Notes under the pieces: model-generated
The model's database searches: none
What the model saw: only the letters and a program-made list of their open reading frames with translations
What the model was told of the DNA's origin: nothing
In this document: positions 16,587-24,355 of the stretch, in pieces
Layout: each line of letters starts with the position of its first letter
Numbering within the stretch: the stretch's first letter is position 1
Translations under genes and position numbers: made by a program
NCBI GenBank assembly: GCA_964593065.1
Contig: CAZQGO010000003.1
Span: 62,001 to 126,000, forward strand
Length of the DNA: 64,000 bases
DNA from: CAZQGO01 sp964593065
GTDB taxonomy: Bacteria; Oederibacteriota; JAAXVQ01
Reading direction: 5' to 3'

Positions 16587-19091
16587 CTACGCCTGGGCCT
16601 GAGCCCGGACTTTTTCCTTGCTGAGCATGCTGGGCGCGCGCCGGTCGAAGATCTTGTAGGCCCACAGCTTGACGAAGTCGTTGACCACGAACCAGGCCAG
16701 GGCATAGCCCCAGATCAGCAGGATCCACTTCCAGTGCACCGGGGCCATGAGGATGCCGAACCCGGCCGCCAGGGTCGCCATGATCTTGGTGATGACCGCG
16801 GACCAGAACAGGATGCCGGAGGGCGCGAACGACCAGAAGGGCCCCCGGGTGCGGGTCAGGAAGATGGTCAGGTGGCCGGCGACCGCGAGCTTGAGGAACA
16901 TGAAGGTCTGGATGGCTTCCCGCCCGATATGGAACACGCGCTCGGCCAGGAAGAACAGGCCGAACGAGGCGATCACGCCCAGCACGCCCAGGGTGCTGCT
17001 GATGCCCAGGACCAGGGGCATGTCCCAGGCCTCGGGCTGCGGCGACATGCGCGTGCGGTCGTAGGCGATGGCCAGGATCGGACCGTCGTTGAGCAGGGCC
17101 AGGAGCACGATCATGACCGCGGTCACGGGGTAGAAATTGAACACCAGGATGGACAGGGTCATGAACAACAGGACCCGCACGGTCTCGGCGATGCGGTAGA
17201 TGGAGTAACTGTTCATGCGCTGGAAGATGCGGCGCGCCTCCTTGATGGCGTCGATGATGACCGACAGCCCCGGCGTGGTCAGGACGATGTCGGCGGCCGA
17301 GCGGGCCGCATCCGTGGCCCCGGACACCGCGATGCCCACGTCGGCCTTCTTCAGGGCCGGGGCGTCGTTGACGCCGTCGCCGGTCATGCCCGTGATGTGC
17401 TTGCGCTGCTGCAGCACCTCCACGATGTGGTACTTGTGCTCAGGATAAACCTGGGCGAAGCCGTCGGCCTTTTCGATGGAGTCGGCCAGTTGCGTGCTCT
17501 CGTGCTGCTTGGTCTCGCCGAAGCCCTCGGCATCGAGGATGTTCTGGCCCAGGCCCAGCTGGCGCGCGATCTCCTTGGCAATGGCCACCTGGTCGCCCGT
17601 GACCATCTTGAGCTTGACGCCCATCTCGCGTGCGGTCTGGATCGTGCTCTTGGAGTCCTCGCGCGGCGGATCGGAGAGCGGGAGCACGCCCAGGAATTTC
17701 CAGTCTTCTCCGTGGTCAGCGCGGGCCACGCCCAGGGCCCGGTAGCCGCGGCCCGCGAACTCCTCAATCTTCTTCTTGACCTCCTCTTCCCCTCCCGGCA
17801 CATCCTTGGCCAGCTTCAGGATCACCTGCGGAGCGCCCTTGGTGGTCTTGAAGGTCTTGCCGTCCTTGGTCTTGACCGTGGCCTCGGTACGTTTGTGCAC
17901 CGGATCGAAGGGCATGAAATGCTGGACCTCGTATTGCTGCTTGAGCTTGGCCTCGTCCTTGAGCCCGTCGAGCACGGCCATGTCGATCGCGTCCTGGTTC
18001 TCCCGGCGCGAGGCCAGGGCCCCGGCCAGGATGAGGTCGTCGTTGCTCACCTTGCCCACGGTGAATGGTTCCTGCAGCTTGAGCTGGTTCTGGGTGAGGG
18101 TGCCGGTCTTGTCCGAGCACAGGATGTCCGCCCCGGCCATCTCCTCGATGGACGCCAGGCGGGTCACGATCGCCTTTTTTTCGGCCAGCTTGCGCGCGCC
18201 CACGGCCATGGTCACGGACAGCACGGCCGGCATGGCCACCGGAATGGCGGCTACGGTCAGGATCAGGGCGAACTGCAGGGTGGTCATGAACTGGTCGCCG
18301 CGGAAGACCGCCACCACCAGGATCAGGATGACCAGAGCCAGGGCAATAACGATGAGGAAATCCCCGATTTTTAGGACCGCTTTTTGAAAATGGCTTTCCT
18401 TGTGGGCCGACTGCACCAGCTCGGCGGTCTTGCCGAAATACGTGTTCTGCCCCGTGCCGTAGACCACCGCGTCCACCTCGCCCTGTTTGAGGATGGAGCC
18501 CGAATACACCGCGTCGCCCTGCTTGCGGGTCACGGGCAGGGACTCGCCGGTCAGGGCGGACTGGTCCACCTGGACCTCGTCGCCCTGATAGAGGCGGGCG
18601 TCGGCCGGGATCACGTCGCCCAGGCGGATGCGGATGATGTCCCCGGGCACGAGCTCGCGGGCCGGGACGGAGGTCCACTGGCCGTCGCGCTTGACGCGTG
18701 CCTTGATGGCCAATTTGGATTTCAATGCCTCGATGGTGTTGTTGGCCTGGAACTCCTCCCAGAAGCCGACCACCGCATTCATGACCAGCAGTACCATGAT
18801 GATCCAGAATTCGGGCCAGTGGTGGACCACCACGGACAGGATGGCCGCCACCTCGATCATCCAGGCAATCGGTCCCCAAAAGTGGGATAAAAACTGCACG
18901 AGGGGGCTGGTTTTCTTTTCCTGCAGTTCATTGAATCCGAACTGTTCCAGCCGCTTTTTCGCAGTCTCGTTGCTGAGGCCCTGTTCCGTGGTTTCCAGAC
19001 GCCGCATAAAGTCGGCTATGGGCAAATTTTTCAATTCATCCAGCTGGGATTTCCCCGAAGCAACCTGCCCGTCTTTTTTCGCTTCCGACAT
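16587..19091 (-). CDS. P-type plasma-membrane-like H+-ATPase (P3A type)
   Basis: An 834-residue P-type ATPase closest in style to plasma-membrane proton pumps. TGES (181-184) of the actuator domain, the helix 4 motif IPVAMPAV (283-290), the phosphorylated Asp327 in CSDKTGTLT, KGAPQVIL of the nucleotide domain, and MTGDGVNDAPALKKADVGIA of the hinge are all present. In helix 6 LLNDGPILAIAYDRT retains the Asp that carries the proton in fungal and plant pumps. Cation_ATPase_N lies at residues 20-90. A GGGGTGGAG site precedes the ATG. It appears to be first in an operon with the sugar symporter and GH15. Confidence 0.92.
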   Translation of the reverse strand: MSEAKKDGQVASGKSQLDELKNLPIADFMRRLETTEQGLSNETAKKRLEQFGFNELQEKKTSPLVQFLSHFWGPIAWMIEVAAILSVVVHHWPEFWIIMVLLVMNAVVGFWEEFQANNTIEALKSKLAIKARVKRDGQWTSVPARELVPGDIIRIRLGDVIPADARLYQGDEVQVDQSALTGESLPVTRKQGDAVYSGSILKQGEVDAVVYGTGQNTYFGKTAELVQSAHKESHFQKAVLKIGDFLIVIALALVILILVVAVFRGDQFMTTLQFALILTVAAIPVAMPAVLSVTMAVGARKLAEKKAIVTRLASIEEMAGADILCSDKTGTLTQNQLKLQEPFTVGKVSNDDLILAGALASRRENQDAIDMAVLDGLKDEAKLKQQYEVQHFMPFDPVHKRTEATVKTKDGKTFKTTKGAPQVILKLAKDVPGGEEEVKKKIEEFAGRGYRALGVARADHGEDWKFLGVLPLSDPPREDSKSTIQTAREMGVKLKMVTGDQVAIAKEIARQLGLGQNILDAEGFGETKQHESTQLADSIEKADGFAQVYPEHKYHIVEVLQQRKHITGMTGDGVNDAPALKKADVGIAVSGATDAARSAADIVLTTPGLSVIIDAIKEARRIFQRMNSYSIYRIAETVRVLLFMTLSILVFNFYPVTAVMIVLLALLNDGPILAIAYDRTRMSPQPEAWDMPLVLGISSTLGVLGVIASFGLFFLAERVFHIGREAIQTFMFLKLAVAGHLTIFLTRTRGPFWSFAPSGILFWSAVITKIMATLAAGFGILMAPVHWKWILLIWGYALAWFVVNDFVKLWAYKIFDRRAPSMLSKEKVRAQAQA

Positions 19092-19395
19092 CTCTCCACC
19101 CCTTTCCGGCAGGTTGCGGATCCGTTTTTCCGCCGGCAGCCTGAAAATGCATCATGGATCCGGACCGGCGCCCAAACCGCGCCGCATCCTTGAAGGCTGC
19201 AGGACTCCCCTTGCCTGCCCGGGAAATCCGCCATCCCACCTGTACAATACCGATACTTATAAGTCCAGGGTTATCTCGACAAAATCCGGGGTTTCTTCTT
19301 TTCGTTGATCTTTTTCCACCCGGCGGATCGGAAAAGACCTCGTGATCATTCGCTTTGCGGCGTGACGAAGAAGGACCGGAAGGAAGAAGCGCCGA
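19092..19395. other. Gene-free interval upstream of the proton ATPase
   Basis: About 300 bases lie between the histidine kinase stop and the ATPase start, both on the minus strand. The only signal I can point to is a weak promoter, TTTGTC (19278-19283) - 16 - TATAAG (19256-19261), reading towards the ATPase. No convincing gene, repeat or terminator with a T-run is visible. Confidence 0.35.
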
Positions 19396-20505
19396 TCAAA
19401 GGGGCCCGGTGCGGGGCGGCGGCTGGGAACGATCCTGCTTCTTGGGAAGGGTGAAATGAAAACAAGCTCCGTGCGCATGCGGCGGCACGGGCGATACCAC
19501 GCCCAGCCTGCCCCCATGCGCGTTCACCGCCAACTGGCAGAAAGTCAACCCCAGACCCGTCCCGGAAAACTGGCTGTCTTCCGCACGCACGCGGCAAAAC
19601 ATGTCGAAAATTCTCTCCTGGTGGCGCGGCGGGATCGGCTGGCCCCAATTGGTCACGCTTACCACCGCCGCTTTCTTTTTCGCGGTCACGGCAACCGTGA
19701 TTTCGCTGCGGTCGGGGGCGTATTTGATGGCGTTGCTCAGCAAGTTGTTGATCACGCGCTCGATGATTTGCGCATCCAGGACCCATGGCAGTTCCGAAGG
19801 CCCCGGGGCCAGGCGGAATTCGAGCTGTTTTCCGCCCCTCGTCTGGGACATCAGGTCCAGGCAGCGCCGGGCCAGAACGATCAGGTCCGCCGTCTCCGGC
19901 TTGAGCTGGAACTCCTTGTCCTGCATGCGGCTGATCATGAGAATTTCCTCGATCATTTCCAGCAGGCGCTGCGCGTGGCCCACCGCCCCCAGGAGCAGGG
20001 CATGGAGGTCCGGCTCCAAGCCGAAGGTGTTGCGCGTGAAGAGCCGCAGCGTGCCGGAGATGGCGGCCAGCGGATTCTTCATGTCGTGGACGATCATGTG
20101 CGTTAAGGCTTCCTTGGCCTCCCCGAGTTCCTGCAACTCCCGGGTTTGCCGTTCCAGCTGCGCCCGGGAAAGCTCGAGGTTTTGGGTCCGCTCCTTGACC
20201 TTGGCTTCCAATTGCTGGTTGAGGATCAGCAATTCCAGGTTCTGGTTCACAATATCGTTGACGATCTCGGTATTTTCTTTCTTGAAGGCGTCCACCTGGA
20301 TCTTGAGTTGGCGGATGCGGGCGGTATATTTTTCCATGAGGCTGGAAAAAGCCAGGCCGGAGTCGATTTCCGCGATGGATTCGCTGTCCAAAACGGGTGC
20401 GGGCCGCGCGGCGGGTTTCATTTCCGGAGGCTTCGGTTCTTCCCCGGATTTTGGGGGCAGCGGTCCGGAAAACCAGTTTTCAATTTCGGGCGCTGGATCC
20501 GCCAT
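19396..20505 (-). CDS. Soluble histidine kinase with coiled-coil N-terminus
   Basis: A 369-residue sensor kinase without membrane helices or a recognisable input domain. Residues 1-45 are proline-rich, 50-130 form a long coiled coil, the HisKA helix carries H140 in VHDMKNPLAA, and the ATPase domain shows the N box NNLLSNAIKYAP, the G1-like NWGQPIP and G2 GTGLGLTFC. It would phosphorylate a response regulator not found next to it; the lone receiver at 58.8 kb is one candidate only by inference. The ATG has GGAGG nine bases upstream. Confidence 0.88.
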   Translation of the reverse strand: MADPAPEIENWFSGPLPPKSGEEPKPPEMKPAARPAPVLDSESIAEIDSGLAFSSLMEKYTARIRQLKIQVDAFKKENTEIVNDIVNQNLELLILNQQLEAKVKERTQNLELSRAQLERQTRELQELGEAKEALTHMIVHDMKNPLAAISGTLRLFTRNTFGLEPDLHALLLGAVGHAQRLLEMIEEILMISRMQDKEFQLKPETADLIVLARRCLDLMSQTRGGKQLEFRLAPGPSELPWVLDAQIIERVINNLLSNAIKYAPDRSEITVAVTAKKKAAVVSVTNWGQPIPPRHQERIFDMFCRVRAEDSQFSGTGLGLTFCQLAVNAHGGRLGVVSPVPPHAHGACFHFTLPKKQDRSQPPPRTGPL

Positions 20506-20598
20506 GGCGGCCGACCTCCGGATATTCGGCGTCGTGCGATATTTCCCTAGTGATATTTTCGGCTGGTTGCAGACAGGACTTAAAGAAATGAAAGTGGA

Positions 20599-20695
20599 AA
20601 GAGGGGGAGCTCCCCCTCTTGCGCCCGCATGTAGTCCGCTATGCCCCCCGGCAGAGTCGGGGGATTCCTCCCCCGACGCCCCCTAAGGTTCGATA
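20599..20695. repeat. Tandem GC-rich hairpins between tmRNA and histidine kinase; possible divergent member of the intergenic repeat family
   Basis: A 22-base palindrome (20599-20620, two complementary arms of agaggggga-type sequence), a second hairpin gtcggggg-attcct-cccccgac near 20657-20678, then ccccctaagg. The second hairpin plus ccctaag resembles the 3' part of the five-copy repeat described below (gtcgggggcttc..ccccg..accctaag), and the orientation is the same, 5' of a minus-strand gene. Relationship is suggestive only. It may also terminate ssrA transcription, although no T-run follows. Confidence 0.5.
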
Positions 20696-20742
20696 CGCTG
20701 TGACTTTAGCCTCGGCGAGACACCAGTCACACTGGATTTTCT

Positions 20743-21092
20743 TGGTGGAGGCGGCGGGAATCGAACCCGCGTCCGAAAGGGTTTTTACCGGACCTTCTAC
20801 ATGCTTAGCCTGGATTTTGCATCTCGCTTTTCACCCCTCCTCCGGGCCGGATGGGTGAAAAGCCAGCCCCGTTCATCTCGCTCCATCCGCCCCGGAGCCT
20901 AGGCGAAGGAGCCAACCCGCAAGCATGAGCCTTAGTCCCCCAGCGGGTAAGGAGGGCTAAGACGTGCAGCTTACGCTGCGAGTGCTAGTTCTGGTTCAGC
21001 AATTAATGGTTTCCACCATGATTAACGAGGGAAGATGGAGTCCTCGGCATGCCGTTCCGGCCAAAACACTCCCGTCGAAACCAAGCGCCCCC
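20743..21092 (-). ncRNA. ssrA: Transfer-messenger RNA (tmRNA)
   Basis: tmRNA rescues stalled ribosomes with SmpB and adds a degradation tag. On the minus strand the RNA starts GGGGGCG and ends CCGCCTCCACCA; the first seven bases pair with CGCCUCC before the ACCA end, forming the alanine-like acceptor with a G-U at the third pair. The TUCG arm reads GGACGCGGGTTCGATTCC and the 5' domain has GGTTTCGACGGG, both diagnostic. The encoded tag ends ELALAA followed by TAA (20971-20973). Length about 350 nt is normal. CCA is encoded. Confidence 0.95.
20971..21000 (-). other. tmRNA tag-peptide reading frame
   Basis: Within ssrA the frame GCT GAA CCA GAA CTA GCA CTC GCA GCG TAA encodes AEPELALAA. The resume codon is inferred as GCT because it is preceded by TTAATT, matching the usual A/U-rich context, and because the alternatives upstream (S-W-W-K-P-L-I) would be atypical. 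The LALAA end is the normal ClpXP-type degron. The start of the tag is an inference; the end is clear. Confidence 0.65.
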
Positions 21093-21201
21093 TTTCTTCA
21101 GAAGACCACCGTTTTTCCAACCCATCTCAATCACCGGTCGCGGCGCCCTCTGGAAGCTCCGGTTGGAAGCCGGGGTTTATCCTTCCCGCCCCGCGGGGTC
21201 A

Positions 21202-21417
21202 TCAGACCTTGGGGGATTTGTCTTTCTTGGTGCTCATGCCCAGCAGCGCGTAGATGGGGCAAAAACTGATGAAGCTGGTCAACAGGAAAATCACCGCGAT
21301 AATCAGCAGGATCAATCCCAAGGTGCCGGGGATGATCCCGGTAAAATACAGGATCCCGAACACCACCGCAATGATCGCCCGAATCACCCGGTCCGCCCCG
21401 CTCATGTTGCTTTTCAT
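21202..21417 (-). CDS. DUF2892 small inner-membrane protein
   Basis: A 71-residue protein with two transmembrane helices (about residues 10-30 and 33-55), beginning MKSNMSGADRVIRAIIAVV. This pattern, with RxxR before the first helix and FCPIYALLG after the second, is typical of the DUF2892 family (also found fused to rhodanese domains in YgaP). AAGGGGGG lies upstream of the ATG. It follows a 33-residue membrane-protein gene and lies just upstream of ssrA. Function unknown. Confidence 0.8.
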   Translation of the reverse strand: MKSNMSGADRVIRAIIAVVFGILYFTGIIPGTLGLILLIIAVIFLLTSFISFCPIYALLGMSTKKDKSPKV

Positions 21418-21447
21418 GCCGATCCCCCCTTCCCGAATAAGCGGCCT

Positions 21448-21549
21448 TCACGGCCACAATTTCTGCACCAGCCAGGCAATTCCCCAGGCCGCGCCCAGGC
21501 AGAGAATACAAGCCAGGACGAATTTTACCCATGGCTTGAAGTTCCCCAT
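21448..21549 (-). CDS. 33-residue single-helix membrane microprotein
   Basis: The short frame encodes MGNFKPWVKFVLACILCLGA and then AWGIAWLVQKLWP: one hydrophobic helix (about residues 8-27) flanked by basic residues. It has a proper ribosome-binding site, GGAGGT eight bases before the ATG, and lies between the SDR gene (30 bases upstream) and the DUF2892 gene (30 bases downstream), in the same direction. I do not recognise a family. The start signal and the hydrophobic pattern support a real gene. Confidence 0.6.
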   Translation of the reverse strand: MGNFKPWVKFVLACILCLGAAWGIAWLVQKLWP

Positions 21550-21579
21550 CGCGAGCGACCTCCGCCGCAGCCCGTGATC

Positions 21580-22320
21580 CTACAACTTCATGCGCTTGAA
21601 AACCGGCTCCGGAATGGAGCGTATCGCCCACATGATCCAGCGCCAATACCCCGGAACATAGGCAATATTCTTTCTTTTCGCCACGGCTTTCAGGATCCCG
21701 GCCGCGATCACTTCGGGTTTGACGAACAGGATCCCTTTCTTCATGCCCCGGGTCATGGGCGTGTCAACCATGCCGGGTTTTACGGTCAGTACCTGGACCC
21801 CGGCCTTCGCCAGCCGGTTCCTCAACCCCGAAAGATACACGGTCAATCCGGCCTTGCTCGAGCCGTACAGGTAGTTGCTTTGCCGCCCGCGGTCCCCGGC
21901 CACGGAAGAGACCGCCACGATCAGGCCCTGCCGGCGCGCCTCCATGTAGGCGGCAATGAGCTCCAGAATGGAAACCGCTCCCACGTAATTGACCATGAAC
22001 ATGTCCCGGGCCAGCCGGAAATCCTTCTGGGCCTCCTCCTGGAGGGGCATCAGGCCGAAGAACACATACGCCTCATCCAGGGTGCGGACTTTTTCACCCA
22101 GCCGGGCGAGGAATGTTTCATGCGCCTCCCAATCCGTCGCGTCAAAATTCAGGACCAGGGGTTTCGGCCCTCCGCTGCGGATGGCCAGATCCGCCGCGTC
22201 TTTTTCCATTTCCTCCGGGTCGGGCCCGGCCAGGATCAGCTGGCGTTCCGGCGAGGCCAGGCGCTTGGCCAGCGCCCGGGCCATGGCCGAGGTGGCGCCT
22301 AAAATCAAGCTTGTTTTCAT
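21580..22320 (-). CDS. SDR-family reductase, DprE2-like
   Basis: A 246-residue short-chain dehydrogenase/reductase. The nucleotide-binding turn is LILGATSAMARALAKRLA, the catalytic Ser is in VAVSSVAGDRG and the YxxxK pair in NYLYGSSKAGL. It lies 29 bases after the DprE1-like oxidase gene, the order and pairing seen for DprE1/DprE2, which together epimerise polyprenylphosphoryl ribose to arabinose in mycobacteria (oxidation to the 2-keto sugar, then reduction). The assignment to DprE2 rests on the pair and on general similarity. GGGGG precedes the ATG. Confidence 0.75.
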   Translation of the reverse strand: MKTSLILGATSAMARALAKRLASPERQLILAGPDPEEMEKDAADLAIRSGGPKPLVLNFDATDWEAHETFLARLGEKVRTLDEAYVFFGLMPLQEEAQKDFRLARDMFMVNYVGAVSILELIAAYMEARRQGLIVAVSSVAGDRGRQSNYLYGSSKAGLTVYLSGLRNRLAKAGVQVLTVKPGMVDTPMTRGMKKGILFVKPEVIAAGILKAVAKRKNIAYVPGYWRWIMWAIRSIPEPVFKRMKL

Positions 22321-22349
22321 GTCAACCCCCTGCCGCTTGCCCAAGCATG

Positions 22350-23801
22350 TCAATGCCGTCCGGTCCGGCGGCGCGGCTGAATGCGGCCCCGCGGCCGGCG
22401 GACGGGCGCGGCGAGCCCCAGCCTGCGGCCCAGATCCGATTGGAACACATTCGCCGGATCAAAGCGCGCCTTGACCCGGAGCCATTCCTGCAGGCGCGGA
22501 TACATTTCGCGGAAAAGACCGCGTTTCACGCAGGCGTCCTTGGCCAGATAGATGCGCCCGCCGTATTGTACCACTTGCCGGTCCCAACGGTCCAGGTACG
22601 GGAAAATGCCGCCGCCGGCCACGGGAAAATCCAGGGCCAGGAAATACCCCGGGGCCGGAAAGGACAGCATGCCGCGGGTTTCGACCTCGGGCCCGAACTT
22701 TTTCAACACGGCCAGGAACGAGGCCTTGCCGCTCTGGACGATCGCTTCCAGCAGGTTCTTGACGCCCTCGAATCCATGCGCCGCGGGGATCAGGAACTGG
22801 TATTGAACCAGCCCGGCCGGCCCGTAGATCAGGTTCCAGCGCAGAATGGAATCCAGGGGATAGAAAAAATGCTCGTAATCCATCAAGGTGTGCAGCCGGC
22901 GGGGATGCTTGCCGTAGATGAAGGCGTTGAAGGCCGTGACCGACCACGGGTTCAGGCTCCACCCCGGGAAGGGGAACGGCACGGACAATTTGGGACGGTG
23001 GGCGATGGCCAGGGGGTTCCGCCCCCGGCCCGAGGCGACCGCCTCGGCGCGGCGCGCGAAACGGCCGCGCATCATGATGCTGCGTCCCAGGCTGCGTCCG
23101 CGGGCCAGGCAGTCGATCCAGGCCACCGCCAGCGGATACTCGCTGTCTTCCTCGAACAGCTGAAAAATCTCCTCCAGGTTCCGGGCCTTCACGCCCTCGT
23201 ACACGATCTGGCTGCTTTCGATGGGCAGGAGCTTCAGTTCCGCGCTCAGGATGAGCCCGGTCAGGCCCATGCCGCCGACCGTGGCCCAAAAAAGTTCCGG
23301 ACGCTCCCGCGGCGAACAAGCCACTACGCTGCCGTCGGCCAGCAGGAGGTGGAGGCGCTCGAGGTAATGCGAAAGGCTGTGGCGGCTCTTGCCGTGCACG
23401 TCGCAGGCCACCGCTCCGCCCAGAGTGGGATACTTCGTGCCGGGCGTCACCGGCAGGAAAAAGCCCCGGGGGATGATGACATCCAGGATCTGCTCCAAGG
23501 TGGCGCCGGCCTCGGCGTGCAGGCGGCCCCGGCGGGCGTCGAAAGCCAGCAGCCTTGCGGCCGGGGTGAAGTCCAGGCACAGGTTGCCGCGGTTTAAGGC
23601 CGCGTCGCCGTAGGCCTTCCCGGCGCCCCGGCCCAGGAGGCTTAAGCCCGACCGCCGCTCCCAGGCCAGCCGGGCGTCCGGCAGTCCGTGAACCGCGAAC
23701 ACCTTCGCCGGGCTGCGGGGATAACGCCCCCAGCCGCTCAGGATTTCCGTGGTCAGGGGCAGCCCGGGCGCGGTACGGGCGCGGGCGGATGCGGTTTTCA
23801 T
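22350..23801 (-). CDS. FAD-linked oxidase, DprE1-like
   Basis: A 483-residue flavoprotein of the vanillyl-alcohol oxidase superfamily. The N-terminal FAD-binding domain shows LTTEILSGWGRYPRSPA, LLGRGAGKAYGDAALN, GTKYPTLGGAVACDVHGKSR and VGGMGLTGLI; the C-terminal ALO-like domain follows. The GWGR opening and HGK.RH motif match DprE1 (decaprenylphosphoryl-beta-D-ribose 2'-oxidase). With the downstream SDR it probably epimerises a sugar attached to a polyprenyl phosphate. The ATG at 23801 has GAGGAG eight bases upstream; a start 12 codons earlier lacks a site. Confidence 0.78.
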   Translation of the reverse strand: MKTASARARTAPGLPLTTEILSGWGRYPRSPAKVFAVHGLPDARLAWERRSGLSLLGRGAGKAYGDAALNRGNLCLDFTPAARLLAFDARRGRLHAEAGATLEQILDVIIPRGFFLPVTPGTKYPTLGGAVACDVHGKSRHSLSHYLERLHLLLADGSVVACSPRERPELFWATVGGMGLTGLILSAELKLLPIESSQIVYEGVKARNLEEIFQLFEEDSEYPLAVAWIDCLARGRSLGRSIMMRGRFARRAEAVASGRGRNPLAIAHRPKLSVPFPFPGWSLNPWSVTAFNAFIYGKHPRRLHTLMDYEHFFYPLDSILRWNLIYGPAGLVQYQFLIPAAHGFEGVKNLLEAIVQSGKASFLAVLKKFGPEVETRGMLSFPAPGYFLALDFPVAGGGIFPYLDRWDRQVVQYGGRIYLAKDACVKRGLFREMYPRLQEWLRVKARFDPANVFQSDLGRRLGLAAPVRRPRGRIQPRRRTGRH

Positions 23802-23881
23802 GCTGGTGGCTCCTCGCTTCGGTCGGGCGGCTGCCATGGCGATTGAGCTTACACTACCCCCCGGGACGCTGTCAAGCCGGC

Positions 23882-24355
23882 TTAGGCTCCCCGGCCGCGC
23901 AGTTGCCGGTCGGCGTCCCGCCGCAGGTCGCGTTCCTTCAGCAACTGCTTCTTATCGTACGTCACGCGCCCGCGGGCCAGCGCCAGTTCGACTTTCACGT
24001 GCCGTCCCCGAAGATAGATGGACAGGGGGACCAACGTGAAGCCGCGCTGCGCCACCTGGCCGGCCAGCCGGTTGATTTCCCGCTTGTGCAGGAGCAAACG
24101 GCGTGACCGGGTGGGTTCCGGATTCTGGCGGTTGCCCTGCGGGTAGGGAGAGATGTGCAGGTTGAGGAGCCAGGCCTGCCCGCCTTGGATCATGGCATAG
24201 CTGTCCTGCAAATTGGCCTGCCCGGCGCGCAGGGATTTGACCTCGCAGCCTTGCAGTTCGATGCCGGCCTCGAAGGTTTCCAGCAGGTTGTACTGGAAGC
24301 GGGCCCGGCGGTTGCCGACCAAGGGCCGGCCGGTGGCGGCAGCGGCGGCTTTCAT
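23882..24355 (-). CDS. smpB: SsrA-binding protein SmpB
   Basis: A 157-residue SmpB, which binds tmRNA and delivers it to stalled ribosomes. NRRARFQYNLLETFEAGIEL, GCEVKSLRAGQANLQDSY and RGRVTYDKKQLLKERD are family signatures. The ATG overlaps the rnr stop (ATGA), so the two are translationally coupled. ssrA lies 2.8 kb further on, in the same direction. Confidence 0.96.
   Translation of the reverse strand: MKAAAAATGRPLVGNRRARFQYNLLETFEAGIELQGCEVKSLRAGQANLQDSYAMIQGGQAWLLNLHISPYPQGNRQNPEPTRSRRLLLHKREINRLAGQVAQRGFTLVPLSIYLRGRHVKVELALARGRVTYDKKQLLKERDLRRDADRQLRGRGA

Noticed and set aside
16542..18374. 610-codon plus-strand open frame
   Set aside because: Antisense to the proton ATPase; no recognisable protein.
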